Shown here one piece after another: positions 17,815 to 27,013 of a DNA stretch of 64,000 nt. Positions within the stretch are counted from its first letter, which is position 1. The number at the start of each line of letters is the position of its first letter. Source of the stretch: Rhizobium jaguaris (GTDB lineage: Bacteria > Pseudomonadota > Alphaproteobacteria > Rhizobiales > Rhizobiaceae). Where the stretch lies: positions 1-64,000 of the forward strand of contig NZ_CP032697.1 of NCBI RefSeq assembly GCF_003627755.1, given 5' to 3'. Both the position numbers and the translations under genes were made by a program. Under the pieces are notes generated by a model, which did not search any database, was not told the DNA's origin, and saw nothing but the letters and a program-made list of their open reading frames with translations.

Positions 17815-19368
17815 TCAATGAAAGTAATCAGGGCCACGCAGATTGGCGTGATCGACAATGGCGGTTGGTTCGGTGGAATGGCGGCCGGCCTTGTGGTTGG
17901 CCAGGAGCGAAGCAATGCTTTTGCAGTTCAGCCCACCGATCTCGACCGCGCGTGCTGATACGGCTTCGGCACGACTGCGTTCGATGTCGCGAAACAGGCG
18001 CAGGACACCCAGGCATGTTCGAAAGCCCTGTTCGGGATGCGGACGACTGGCGAGGATTGCGATGACCAACCCTTCCGTCTGCGGCCCGATGGATGCGCCC
18101 CAGCGTCGAAAGCGATCCGGCGTCCACTCGGCATAGCGCCGATGGGAACTGGGCATGTGATCCGGGTCGGTTCCATGACGCGGGCCGCCATAGCGGCGCT
18201 GATGCACGGCGATGCGCTTGCCGCGATGGAAGATCTCGATGGTGCGTGCTGTTGCCCTCAGATCGACCTGCTGGCGAATGAGACCATGCGGCACGGAATA
18301 AAGGAAGGTCTTGAACTCGACATGGTAATCCGTCGAGACGCGGGCCAGACGCCATTCGGCGAATTCGTAGTCTTCGATAGGAAGGCTGGCGAGCGCGGCA
18401 CGTTCGACACTCTCAAAAAGTTGCCGGCGACTGACGCCGAGCCGGCGCATGACGTGATCATTGATGCGATCAAGTGCCTGGCCGATGGCGGCGTTGGCCT
18501 CGGCCAGCGAGAAGAATGTCTGGTTACGCAGCCGCCCCAAAATGCACGATTGGGCAAAACGGACTCCATTTTCCACTTTCGATTTGTCCTTCGGACGTCG
18601 CGGCCGTGCCGGAAGAACACCGACGCCATAATGGGAGGCCATCATGCCGTAGCTGCGGTTGATCTCGGGATCGTAGAAGCTGGCTCGATTGACGCCCGAC
18701 TTCAGATTGTCAGGGACGACCAGCCGCGGAACGCCATCGAAGAAACGAAACATCCGGACATGCGAACCAATCCAATCAGGCAGCGTTTGCGTCCATGTCG
18801 CCTCAGCATAGGTGAAGCTGGATGCACCGAGCACCGCCACGAAGATCTCCGCCTCGCGGATCTCGCCAGTCTTGCGATCAACGATCGGGATCTTCTTGCC
18901 GGAATAGTCGACGAAGACCTTGTCGCCGGCCGCATGCTCCTGGCGCATCGTCGGTGAAAGCCGCTGTTGGAAACCACGTAGGAGCTCACAAAAGCGGCTA
19001 TAGCCATAACCCTCGGGGTGCGACCCACGATACTCCTCCCACAGGATGAGCATGGTAACGCCGGGCTTCTTGAGCTCGATGGCAAGATCGGACCAATTGG
19101 GTTCGACGCGTCGTCTCGTGCCGTGTTTGATGCCATTACGAGTGAAGAGTTTGCTCTCGAGCGCATCGTCGGTGAGATCCCCAGGCAAGGGCCAGTTTAA
19201 CCCAACCGCCGCTGCGCGCTGCAGATTATCCTGCACCGTGCTACGCGCAATTCCCAACACGACGGCAATCTCACGCGAGCTGGTTCCGCTTGCCGCAAGC
19301 CGCAGCATTTGTCGCAAATGTCTCATGGTCAGCCTTCTCTTTGCCGGCATCAAAATCCCCTCGTTCAT
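17815..19368 (-). CDS. istA: IS21 transposase IstA
   Basis: A 517-residue transposase, or 511 if it starts at the internal Met of MPAKRRLTMRHL. An N-terminal helix-turn-helix (SSREIAVVLGIARSTVQDNL) is followed by a DDE catalytic core: D in VFVDYSGKK, D in VVPDNLKSGV and E in KSKVENGVRFAQ. A beta-barrel-like region and C-terminal part complete the family layout. It binds the multiple terminal repeats and carries out strand transfer with IstB. A related but broken copy lies near 51.8-52.7 kb. Confidence 0.95.
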   Translation of the reverse strand: MNEGILMPAKRRLTMRHLRQMLRLAASGTSSREIAVVLGIARSTVQDNLQRAAAVGLNWPLPGDLTDDALESKLFTRNGIKHGTRRRVEPNWSDLAIELKKPGVTMLILWEEYRGSHPEGYGYSRFCELLRGFQQRLSPTMRQEHAAGDKVFVDYSGKKIPIVDRKTGEIREAEIFVAVLGASSFTYAEATWTQTLPDWIGSHVRMFRFFDGVPRLVVPDNLKSGVNRASFYDPEINRSYGMMASHYGVGVLPARPRRPKDKSKVENGVRFAQSCILGRLRNQTFFSLAEANAAIGQALDRINDHVMRRLGVSRRQLFESVERAALASLPIEDYEFAEWRLARVSTDYHVEFKTFLYSVPHGLIRQQVDLRATARTIEIFHRGKRIAVHQRRYGGPRHGTDPDHMPSSHRRYAEWTPDRFRRWGASIGPQTEGLVIAILASRPHPEQGFRTCLGVLRLFRDIERSRAEAVSARAVEIGGLNCKSIASLLANHKAGRHSTEPTAIVDHANLRGPDYFH

Positions 19369-19439
19369 CGCAAGGTATTTGATGCCAAAGTTGCTGACCC
19401 AGGAGGTAATCTTCAGTGCCGAAAACTGGCCGGTCTTTG

Positions 19440-19521
19440 ATTGGAACGGTGGCCGGCTTCAAATCGGAATGGTGGCCGGTCTTTGATCGGATTGGCGGCC
19501 GGCTTCACGTCGGAATCCGCA
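19440..19521 (-). repeat. IS21 right-end multiple terminal repeats
   Basis: Inverted counterpart of the left end: units TTGGAACGGTGGCCGG, CAAATCGGAATGGTGGCCGG, GATCGGATTGGCGGCCGG and the terminal CACGTCGGAATCCGCA. They lie directly upstream of istA and probably also overlap its promoter. Confidence 0.85.
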
Positions 19522-19562
19522 CGCACTTAACCACAAGCACAGTAACCTTCGATTAAGCCACG

Positions 19563-22500
19563 TCAGGCGCTGCTGGCGCTTGGAGGCTGTGCATTCTTGC
19601 GTAATATCCGTCTCGCGGCCTTGTTATGTTCTGGCGCGTTCCAGACCACGCCTTTGTCCGACGGCGCTGTTAACAGGACCGTGGAGCAGGGCAGACCGGC
19701 TGCATCGAATTTGCGTGCGATGAACTCACTTTCGCCGCGGTCATGGCTCGACATGATCAGCTGATAACCGTTCAATTCGACCATATTGCGCATCACATCG
19801 ACAAAGGCGGCCGTGTGAATGATGTCATTATGCTGCAGCGGATCGTCGAGCAGTAGGGCGCGCCAGCGGGACCAAGGATAGGCGGTACTCGCCGCGCAAA
19901 GAATGCTGAAACCATTCGCGGCAAGCTGACCTTCGCTCAAAACGACCTGAGGCGGCAAATCTTTCTTCGTCTCGATCGCATTGGCGACCTTCTCGCGGTA
20001 GCGCAGCGCCATGCCAAAACTGGTCGCATCGACCCTCGTGTCGGCCTTGAACTGAATGCTTTCACCAGGCGTGCTCAGCATCGCCTCATTAAAATCGTCG
20101 ATCACCGTATTGAGCGGGTCTAGCACGCGCGCCGAGAAATCGTCAGCCTGCTTCTGAAGGTCTTCCGAGTAGCGATTCACCGCACTTCGTGCCGCGGTGG
20201 TGAGTTTGACCGCCGCCCGCGCTGCGTCGAGCCTGGTCTGCAGCGCGGCCAGATAGGCCGCCGGATCCCGAACGCCGTCGTCGCCTCCGGTCGCCCGCAT
20301 CGAAGCGGCGATCTCGTCTATTTCGGTCTGGAGGAGCGCATCCTCATTTTCCCGGCCAAGGACGAGTTGGCGTTCGGCCAGTGACCGCAAACTCGCCAGC
20401 AGGGCCTCGATGGCGGAGAGCCCACGGTCATATTCAGCCTGGCTCGGAATGTCGTTGAGACCAGCACGCGTCCAGCGTTGCTGCATCTGCTGCGCCGCCT
20501 GTTCAGAGGATGTGCGGGCTGCCTCGGCCGCGGCAAGGTCGCGTTGCGCGAGGTCGAGCGCGGCCTGCTCGCGTTGGACGTCCGCAGACGCGCTGGACGC
20601 CGCCTCGCTCAGTTGTGCCAGACGAGCCCGCGCGTCTTCGCGGCGCTTGCGCTCAGCCGTCAATCTCGTCTCAATGTCGCCGATCGTCGCGTTTGATAGA
20701 TTGCGTGCGGCGATGCGATCGGCGCAGGCCTTGTCCTCTGCCTGATACTGTACCAGCCGTGCGCCAAGCTGGTTGTCGCGCGCGATGAGTTCGTCAAGAT
20801 CAGCCGCAACGCTCGATCGCTGTTCGGTTGCCGCCGCCGCGTTTGCCGACAGCGGTGCCAGCGCTGCCTCTGCCGCTGCAAGTGCGGCATCCGCATCGCG
20901 TGCCCGGGTTGCCGTAAGCGCGGCAAGGTCGCTCTCGGGGGCGGTAGCGAGGGTTTGGGCAATGCTGGTACGTGCATTTGTCAGCGCATCAGCCGCTGTC
21001 CTCGCGCCCCGTTCGAGCCCCTCGACCGCCGCAACGACCCCGCGAAGGCGATGTATTTCATCGCCGAGCGGAGGTCGGGTGCTCCGCAAGGCCTCCAGCG
21101 CGTCATCGGCTTGCGCGAGGCGATGGTCGCTGCCCGACGCCGCAGCATCAGCAAGCGCCTTGAGCGCGCCCGGTTCAAACGGCGTCTGGCACACCGGGCA
21201 GTTGGTATCGTCCTCATGGATATGGCTGGCCAGCTGCGACAAGGCCGCACTGATCGCCGACGCATGGCGATCAGCCTCGGCGCGTTCGCGTTCGGCATCG
21301 GCAATCTTGCTGTCGAGATCGGCTAGCTGCGTCTCGAGCGGGACAAGTTCGGACGCGGCGCGTGCGGCGGCCTCGCGTCCCTGTGTCAGTGCGGACTCGG
21401 CAGCTCCGGACTCGGCTTCGAGATCTAGGCAATCCGCCATCGCCTCGTTTAGTGTACGCGCCGATGCAGCGAGACTCCGCAGCCTCGCAACTTCGGCACT
21501 GGCCTCGCCATGCTGGCTGATCTTCGCATCGGCTTCCACGATCGTCGTGCGGTGCGCCGCGATCGCCTCGGTCAGCGACGTCCGATCCTGCTGCTCGGTC
21601 GAGATCAGCTCGGCCAGCTGGGCACGGCGGGCGAAATCAGTACGCGCCGCATCAAGCACGGCGATGTTCTGGTCGATCGTGGCGATCGCTGCGGTCTGCG
21701 CGGTCACTGCGGCGCCGGTCGAGCCGACCAGCTGTGACGCCAGATCGAGCCGCGCCCGCGCATCGCTGATCACGCTGCGTAGCCGCAAGAGGCTTGGATG
21801 ATCGAGCCGACCTTCGGCCTGGCTAACTAGGAACTGCGCCGATAGCCCCTCCAGCGCTGCCTTGCGTTCGCCGGTCGTCCGCAAGGCCTCGTCGATCCGA
21901 TCGGCGATCGCCGCGAGGCGCGGTCCGATGCCCTCGCTAGTGATCGCAAGCGGCTGGCCCGCTGCGAGTTGCTGAAGGTCATTCTCGAGCCGGTCAATCC
22001 GCGCAGCAACTTCGTCGGCCGTGAGCACGCCGGTTGCGCGGGCGGCAGCGCGAAGCCGCTCAAGGCGGGCAATCCATCCTTGCCAGTCCGCGATCTCCCG
22101 ATCGAGCGTGGCGACGACGCCTTGTTCGGCGTCGAGCCTGCGCGTGAATGCAGCGATGGTCGCCCGCCCGCGCAGGCCCGCGCGAACTCGCTCGAGCCGA
22201 TCGATGCCGCTCGGCCCTTTGAGCGCCTGCCATTGGTCCTGCGGGTCGCGGCTGGTGAATCGCTGCTGTGCTGCCTGCCCGAGGAAATGAGTGAGGGCGA
22301 GATAGGTCCCAAGATCGTTAATCGTGCGGCGGTCGGGCCGCGCAAGTTGCGCGACGATGTCCGCCATCGCTGTGCCGCCGGTTGCGCTGCGCTCGACAGC
22401 GTCGCCGTCCGAGAAGGTTAGCGCGACGCTATGCGACCCTGGCTCAGCGCCCCGGCGCGTGAGATAGTCCTTCTCGACGAGTTTCTTGCGGCCCTTGTTG

Positions 22501-22688
22501 ATATAGGGTTCGAACCGGCGGATTCTGTTGGTCAGTCCCCATTCGATTGCATCGAAGAAGCTGCTTTTTCCCAAGCCGTTGGTGCCGGTGAGCAGAACAA
22601 GACCGGGCGCCGCCGGAATGTCGATCGCGAAGTCGCCGAAGGTCCGGAAATCCTGGATCACGATGCGGGAGAGAAAGATCTCGCTCAT
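19563..22688 (-). CDS. Rad50/SMC-like ABC ATPase with zinc hook
   Basis: A 1041-residue protein. The N-terminal ATPase half has Walker A G35-TNGLGK-S42. Two long Ala/Glu/Arg-rich coiled coils flank a Rad50-type zinc hook with C497-P-V-C500. The C-terminal half has a signature-like LSEGQLAANG and Walker B ALLLDDPLQHND, then SSHDRGE as the switch His. Such proteins sense or clamp DNA. It overlaps the upstream gene by 4 bp (ATGA), and that gene overlaps its own upstream neighbour likewise, so the three are one operon. ABC three-component (ABC-3C) conflict systems have this ATPase + middle component + large component layout. The IS21 insertion lies 41 bp beyond the stop codon and leaves the gene intact. 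Confidence 0.85.
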   Translation of the reverse strand: MSEIFLSRIVIQDFRTFGDFAIDIPAAPGLVLLTGTNGLGKSSFFDAIEWGLTNRIRRFEPYINKGRKKLVEKDYLTRRGAEPGSHSVALTFSDGDAVERSATGGTAMADIVAQLARPDRRTINDLGTYLALTHFLGQAAQQRFTSRDPQDQWQALKGPSGIDRLERVRAGLRGRATIAAFTRRLDAEQGVVATLDREIADWQGWIARLERLRAAARATGVLTADEVAARIDRLENDLQQLAAGQPLAITSEGIGPRLAAIADRIDEALRTTGERKAALEGLSAQFLVSQAEGRLDHPSLLRLRSVISDARARLDLASQLVGSTGAAVTAQTAAIATIDQNIAVLDAARTDFARRAQLAELISTEQQDRTSLTEAIAAHRTTIVEADAKISQHGEASAEVARLRSLAASARTLNEAMADCLDLEAESGAAESALTQGREAAARAASELVPLETQLADLDSKIADAERERAEADRHASAISAALSQLASHIHEDDTNCPVCQTPFEPGALKALADAAASGSDHRLAQADDALEALRSTRPPLGDEIHRLRGVVAAVEGLERGARTAADALTNARTSIAQTLATAPESDLAALTATRARDADAALAAAEAALAPLSANAAAATEQRSSVAADLDELIARDNQLGARLVQYQAEDKACADRIAARNLSNATIGDIETRLTAERKRREDARARLAQLSEAASSASADVQREQAALDLAQRDLAAAEAARTSSEQAAQQMQQRWTRAGLNDIPSQAEYDRGLSAIEALLASLRSLAERQLVLGRENEDALLQTEIDEIAASMRATGGDDGVRDPAAYLAALQTRLDAARAAVKLTTAARSAVNRYSEDLQKQADDFSARVLDPLNTVIDDFNEAMLSTPGESIQFKADTRVDATSFGMALRYREKVANAIETKKDLPPQVVLSEGQLAANGFSILCAASTAYPWSRWRALLLDDPLQHNDIIHTAAFVDVMRNMVELNGYQLIMSSHDRGESEFIARKFDAAGLPCSTVLLTAPSDKGVVWNAPEHNKAARRILRKNAQPPSASSA

Positions 22689-23380
22689 GCCTGACCCCTC
22701 CGACCCCAGGATTTGACCAACGCCGCGACAATTTCATCCGGCGTCTTCTTCTCGTCTAGTGCGATCCGCTCCCATTCGTCCGCCGTCGTCCGCGGTAGAC
22801 CCGGCGCGGTCGCACCGGTGCCGCTCAGCTCATCGAGCGCCACATCCTCGAACTGGCCTTCGGCATGGATCCATGGCCGGGCAAGGAAGGTTCGCTTGAG
22901 GAAGTCGGCGAAACTCTCTTCGTCATTCAGCGGATCTTCGGGGCGCAGCCACGCCAGCTTGCGAGCGACGCGGTCATCGCGCTCGACCATCAACGCCATC
23001 GCGCGCCAGGCTTCCTGCCGCTCGCTCGCTCGTGGTCCCAGTAGCATCAGCTGCAAGTCCAGTGTCTCGTTAGCCCCGAGGAACGAGCGCGCGACGACAC
23101 ATTGATTGCGGTAGCGCCGCAGCGTCTCGAGCACCGCTTCCATGGCGGCAACGTCGGGCAGGATGCCCAGCACGATATTGAAGCGATCAATCCGGATCGC
23201 ATGGCTTTCCGCCGGCAGATCGGTCGAACTGAGCGTCGTCGACTTGGCCGATCCGCCGTTGAAGGTTGCGCTCGCTAGTTCGGGCCGATCCTCGACCTTG
23301 AGCTCGAGCTTCAGCGCCGCGTTGCGCAGCCGGTCAGCGAAATCAGCCAGTCCAGGTGACAGAGTCGCACTATCCGTCAT
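22685..23380 (-). CDS. Middle component of an ABC-3C-like operon
   Basis: A 231-residue soluble protein with no catalytic motif I can name. The central portion (FNIVLGILPDVAAMEAVLETLRRY, then CVVARSFLGANETLDLQLMLLGP) and the following ALMVERDDRVARKLAWL look like the conserved core of the small middle proteins encoded beside SMC-like ATPases in ABC-3C loci; I recall that family only from general knowledge. It overlaps the large component upstream by 4 bp and the ATPase downstream by 4 bp. The likely role is to bridge the ATPase and the effector. Confidence 0.6.
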   Translation of the reverse strand: MTDSATLSPGLADFADRLRNAALKLELKVEDRPELASATFNGGSAKSTTLSSTDLPAESHAIRIDRFNIVLGILPDVAAMEAVLETLRRYRNQCVVARSFLGANETLDLQLMLLGPRASERQEAWRAMALMVERDDRVARKLAWLRPEDPLNDEESFADFLKRTFLARPWIHAEGQFEDVALDELSGTGATAPGLPRTTADEWERIALDEKKTPDEIVAALVKSWGRRGQA

Positions 23381-25874
23381 GCCGCACCTTTCATGATCGT
23401 CTTTTCAAGCCCCTCAAAGTGCCGCGCCTCAACCGTTGCCAGCAGGGCGCGTAGCTCGGCCAGACCCGCCGCCGCCGCGTCGATGAAATCGCGACTGATC
23501 GACATGATCACCGGACCAGAGCCATCCGTATCGCTGAGCCCCGGCTGGTCGGTGTCGATCTGCGCGAACGGCCGTTCGGCGATTCGGGTGACCTCGATGG
23601 CACTTTTGACCACGAGGATGACGAACTGAGTCTGCCACATGAAGGAGGCGGCACACAATGACATCTCGTCACCGTTGATCATGTCAGCCGCGCATCCATG
23701 ACCGGCCCATTCGCTGTCGCCGTCGCGTAGGCGAACCAGATTGCCCGGCCTGGCGCTTTTGGGCGATGTGGCGTCCCAGGCCGCGGCGATGGCAAGCGCG
23801 ACAGCGGTCCCGCGCAGGATCACGGGCCATTTGCTGGGGCCGACGAGAATCTGTGCCGCGTCGCGATGTTCGTCCTCGTCGACCGCACAGATCATCAGGC
23901 GCAGGAAATGGTTCAGCAGTGCCGGGTCATCGGTAAACGATGCATGCCAGATCGCCCAGGTCGCGGCCATGGCCGCCCGAAGATCCTGTGCGATCTTGAC
24001 GTTGATCGGGCGGCCGGGATCAGCATTGCTCGCGAAAAATGGCTGGAGGTGTGCGTCCAGGCGCTCGAGCAGCCAGCTATCGAGCGACCGGTGAATCCGA
24101 CGCGCTAGAATATCGAGCGGCAGCGCCACCGGATCCTGGGCGGCGCCGCCGGGATTGCCGGCCACGATCGCTGGCATCGCCATGCCTTCAGCGTGCGGCG
24201 ATTCTAGGCTGAGCTCGCGGACCAGCCGGCTCCACAGGCCGGGCGCGGCGTGGAGCCGGCAATTGTTGCTGTGGCAGGCGACCCGCAGCACGGCCCCTGC
24301 GACGGCGCCAAGAGCCTCGGGCGCATCGGGCAAGATGATCTCAAAGGGCTGCTGCTCGCTCCACGATCGGATAAGCTGCTCCGCCGGGACCGCGCCAGAC
24401 CAGCGGATGTTGGCGCCTTCGCGTAGTAGCTGCACCGATATGGGGAGCTGGTTGGCTGCCTGTCGCTGCAGCCGCGGAGCGAGGATATTCGCGCTGCGCG
24501 CTGCCTCCCGGAATAGGGAACGTGCCGGTCCTGACAACTTCGGGACAAGCGTCGCGTCGCCATGGCGGGCAAGCCATTCCCTGTGCGTCACATCAAAACT
24601 GGCCAGGTGTGGGGCAAAGGGAGCCCGCACCACTTCGCGCCGGGGACCGCGCCGCACGATCACTGCATCCGCAGCGACCGTTTCCCCTGCGCAATCGAGC
24701 CAGAAGGGGGCGATGATCGGCGCCGGATCCGGCGCGTCGATCCGCGTCACGACGCCGCATTGCAGATGCCGGAAGGAGCGCTGGGCATCGCCAGCGCAGG
24801 CTTTGATGGTGAGATAGGCGGCGAGCCGGTTGAGCGTTGCCGTTGAGACATCGAACAGCTCGGCATGCTGGGTCTGAAACGTTAACTGCACGCCGGGGCG
24901 GAGTTGCTGCGCGACCGCAGCGACGAGGCCGATGTCTGTGAGCGATTGAAGAAGCTCAGCGTCATAGGCCGCCATGAAATCGAAGCGGGCGCCCTTGGCA
25001 TCCTCAGCGCGAGCGCGCACATCGATCGCGGCAAGGACCGGCTTTAACGCCGCGATGCCGGGATGTTCGGAGATCAGCCGGATCATCCCGGCATGATCGA
25101 AATCGCGGGCTCCGGCGGCCACGAAATCGATCAGTCCGCCGTCGCCCGCGCCACTGACGAAGAACCGCGGGGTGGGCCGACCTGCAAACTCGGCAACGGG
25201 AACGCCGGCATCGGTCCAATAGCTGGCGCTCTGTATCGACGGCACCGGTTCGCCCGGCTCGAGTCCGAACCCGACGGCGAGAAACACCATGTGAAACTGT
25301 TCGCGCAGCTCCGCGCCTGGCGGCGGTGCATTGAGATCAGTGATGTGGAGCTGATAACCGTCCGCAGTTCGTGTAAGCGCGGTAACCTGATGGCGCAGCC
25401 GTCGCTCGAGCCGCGGTGCGAGCCTGACAACGATGTCCTCGAACCCGAGCAGTACATCGTCGCGGACGGTGCGGCATGTCCCAGATTCCCAGTCAAGGAT
25501 TGGCAGGTCGGCTATGGGATCGGTCGTGTAGTGCGCCGGCCAATCGTAATATGCGGATCGAGCCGCCGCCGATCGGTCGTCGACTGAAGGGGCAAGAGGG
25601 CATCGGCGGATTCGAACAACACGACCTGCGACCCGGTGACCAGCGCGGCAGCTGCGGCTGCGGTGACGCCGGCCGCCCCGCCGCCAACGACCGCTATCCT
25701 CGGATTGGCATGGAGATAGCCAAGTTCCTTGAGCGCGTGGACCAGCGACAGCGCCCGGACCTGTTGGGAATAGAAGGTGATGCGCCGGTCGAAAATGCCG
25801 ATCACGAACAGATTCGGCCGGTCGCGAACAGCCGCACCGTCAAGAATATCCTGGGCAAGCAAGGCATCAGCCAA
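23377..25874 (-). pseudogene. Large FAD/NAD(P)-binding-like component of the SMC operon, frameshifted
   Basis: The first segment (TTG start at 25874, AGGAG 9 nt upstream) holds a dinucleotide-binding motif RIAVVGGGAAGVTAAAAAAL then VVLFESADALLPLQ, a Rossmann FAD/NAD(P) signature. At about 25547-25550 the frame breaks: after LDPHI the second frame continues with YDWPAHYTTDPIADLPILDW and a flavoprotein-like FHMVFLAVGFG, then runs open to 23377. Its first ATG is at 25290, giving a 637-residue C-terminal piece with no known domain. One missing T in 'catattacgatt' would explain the break. An intact protein would be about 830 residues. The gene is the first of the operon, so translation of the coupled downstream genes could be affected. 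It could be a sequencing error. Confidence 0.65.
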
Positions 25875-25922
25875 CGGCGCGAACTCCTGCGGTCGCTCGT
25901 GTTCGCTGTTGCATCGCGATAG

Positions 25923-26389
25923 TTGTAGTGTGAGCTACCGCGCACATGGTTGAAAATCTTCTCCCCCTCCGGTTGCATCGATGTGGCAGCCGGAGCATTA
26001 GTTTATAGGGAGGAAGTGAGGGTGCCGCAAGATTCTAATCGGTTTTACAACCGCGTTCGCTGCTCGCCGCTCAACTTCATTCATTCGCCCTTCCGCACAG
26101 TGTCTCGACCCACGCCATAACGGGCGGTTCCTCAGCCCATAATGCCGATGTTGCCACATAGATGCTCTACAAGCATCCTGAATAGAGGTTCGCTCTCCTA
26201 CTTAAACCGCTCGAAAGCTGCCTGTCGGCAACCGGCCCCACATCGGGCATTCCTGAGAGCAAGTAGCTTGCCCGTACAGGGGAATTCGGCGCGAACATAA
26301 CGACTCAACGGCGGGGTCGGCGGTTCGAGTCCTTTCAAGGCGGTCGATCTTGTCTGCGAAACAGGACGTATAGGCGAATACAGCATCCT
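25923..26389. other. Intergenic region with a tRNA-like 3' scrap
   Basis: No gene is supported. The stretch around 26314-26334 resembles a T-arm (GGCGGTTCGAGTCC), but no pairing 3' strand or acceptor stem follows, so at most it is a fragment such as an old attachment site. Confidence 0.35.
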
Positions 26390-26881
26390 TTATGATCCTT
26401 GCTCCGTTGGCCAAATCTTCGATCCGATCCGCTTGAAATCCGACACAGCAAGTGCGCCACGCTCGTTCCTCGATTTCGATCCCGGCTCGGCCAGCCGAGC
26501 AAAAACCGACGAAAAAGGAGCCTCCCAGATCTCAACGGGATCGAGAGTTCCGTTGTGGAGCAGCACCAGCATGACGACGTCGCATGGACCTTCCGGTTTG
26601 ATCGTGCCTATCCGCTGGGTGCTCCTGACCGCGGGGTCATAGGCTCTTCCCTTTATTTGAACCCGCTCCAGGCTGGCAGCCGTGTGGCGTAAGGCATCAT
26701 ATCCGGCGGTACGGGGAGGGACCAATTCAAGTCCGAGGAGTTCGGCCGTAACATATTCGGCAATTTCGCCTGTCACACCGAGCGGCTTGCCGCTGATGCG
26801 GTAATATTCGGCTGCAAGGGGCTTCACGGCCGCAAGTATCTCCTTCAAGCGAACTGCTGCTGATTTTGGAACTGCGTCCAT
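26390..26881 (-). CDS. Small protein of unknown function, possibly nuclease-fold
   Basis: A 163-residue protein. A helical N-terminus (LKEILAAVKPLAAEYYRISGKPLGVTGEIAEYVTAE, seen in two parts) is followed by YDALRHTAASLERVQIKGRAYD. The spaced D and the strand with Q-I-K-G-R recall the PD-(D/E)XK core with Q in place of E, as in several restriction-like proteins, and the next block (PCDVVMLVLLHNG) fits a core strand. It is divergent from the exonuclease gene, with 132 bp between their starts. The function is not established; the family appears as a conserved hypothetical in proteobacteria. Confidence 0.55.
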   Translation of the reverse strand: MDAVPKSAAVRLKEILAAVKPLAAEYYRISGKPLGVTGEIAEYVTAELLGLELVPPRTAGYDALRHTAASLERVQIKGRAYDPAVRSTQRIGTIKPEGPCDVVMLVLLHNGTLDPVEIWEAPFSSVFARLAEPGSKSRNERGALAVSDFKRIGSKIWPTEQGS

Positions 26882-27013
26882 CGTCTCCTCCAGTGCTGCA
26901 ATCGTTCACAGGCCCGCTTGCCAATAGTTATCCAATATCGCAAATCGGATCTTGCGTTGCATAGGATGCCGGGCGCCATTATTTTTTGTGCGATCAGGCG
27001 ACGAAAGCAGGAA

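Larger units (their letters stand above)
16898..19521 (-). mobile_element. Complete IS21-family insertion sequence
   Basis: About 2.6 kb. The left end starts TGCGTATTCCGA and the right end reads inwards TGCGGATTCCGA. Each end carries several copies of a 'ATTCCGATTTGAAGCCGGCCA' type unit (left 16898-17000, right about 19440-19521), the multiple terminal repeats typical of the family. The flanking hexamer CGCACT occurs at 16892-16897 and again at 19522-19527, so the insertion left a target duplication. Both genes are intact, so the element may still be active. Confidence 0.92.

Noticed and set aside
18037..18957. 306-codon + strand open frame inside istA
   Set aside because: Fully antisense to the intact transposase with DDE motifs; a similar shadow frame appears over the istA remnant at 51.8-52.3 kb.
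20773..21801. 342-codon open frame on the + strand inside the SMC-like gene
   Set aside because: It is antisense to the coiled-coil coding region and consists of low-complexity Ser/Ala/Arg, a shadow of high-GC codon use.
26305..26345. tRNA-like T-arm sequence (GGCGGTTCGAGTCC)
   Set aside because: The T-stem does not pair (CCTTT follows) and no acceptor, D or anticodon arm can be formed.
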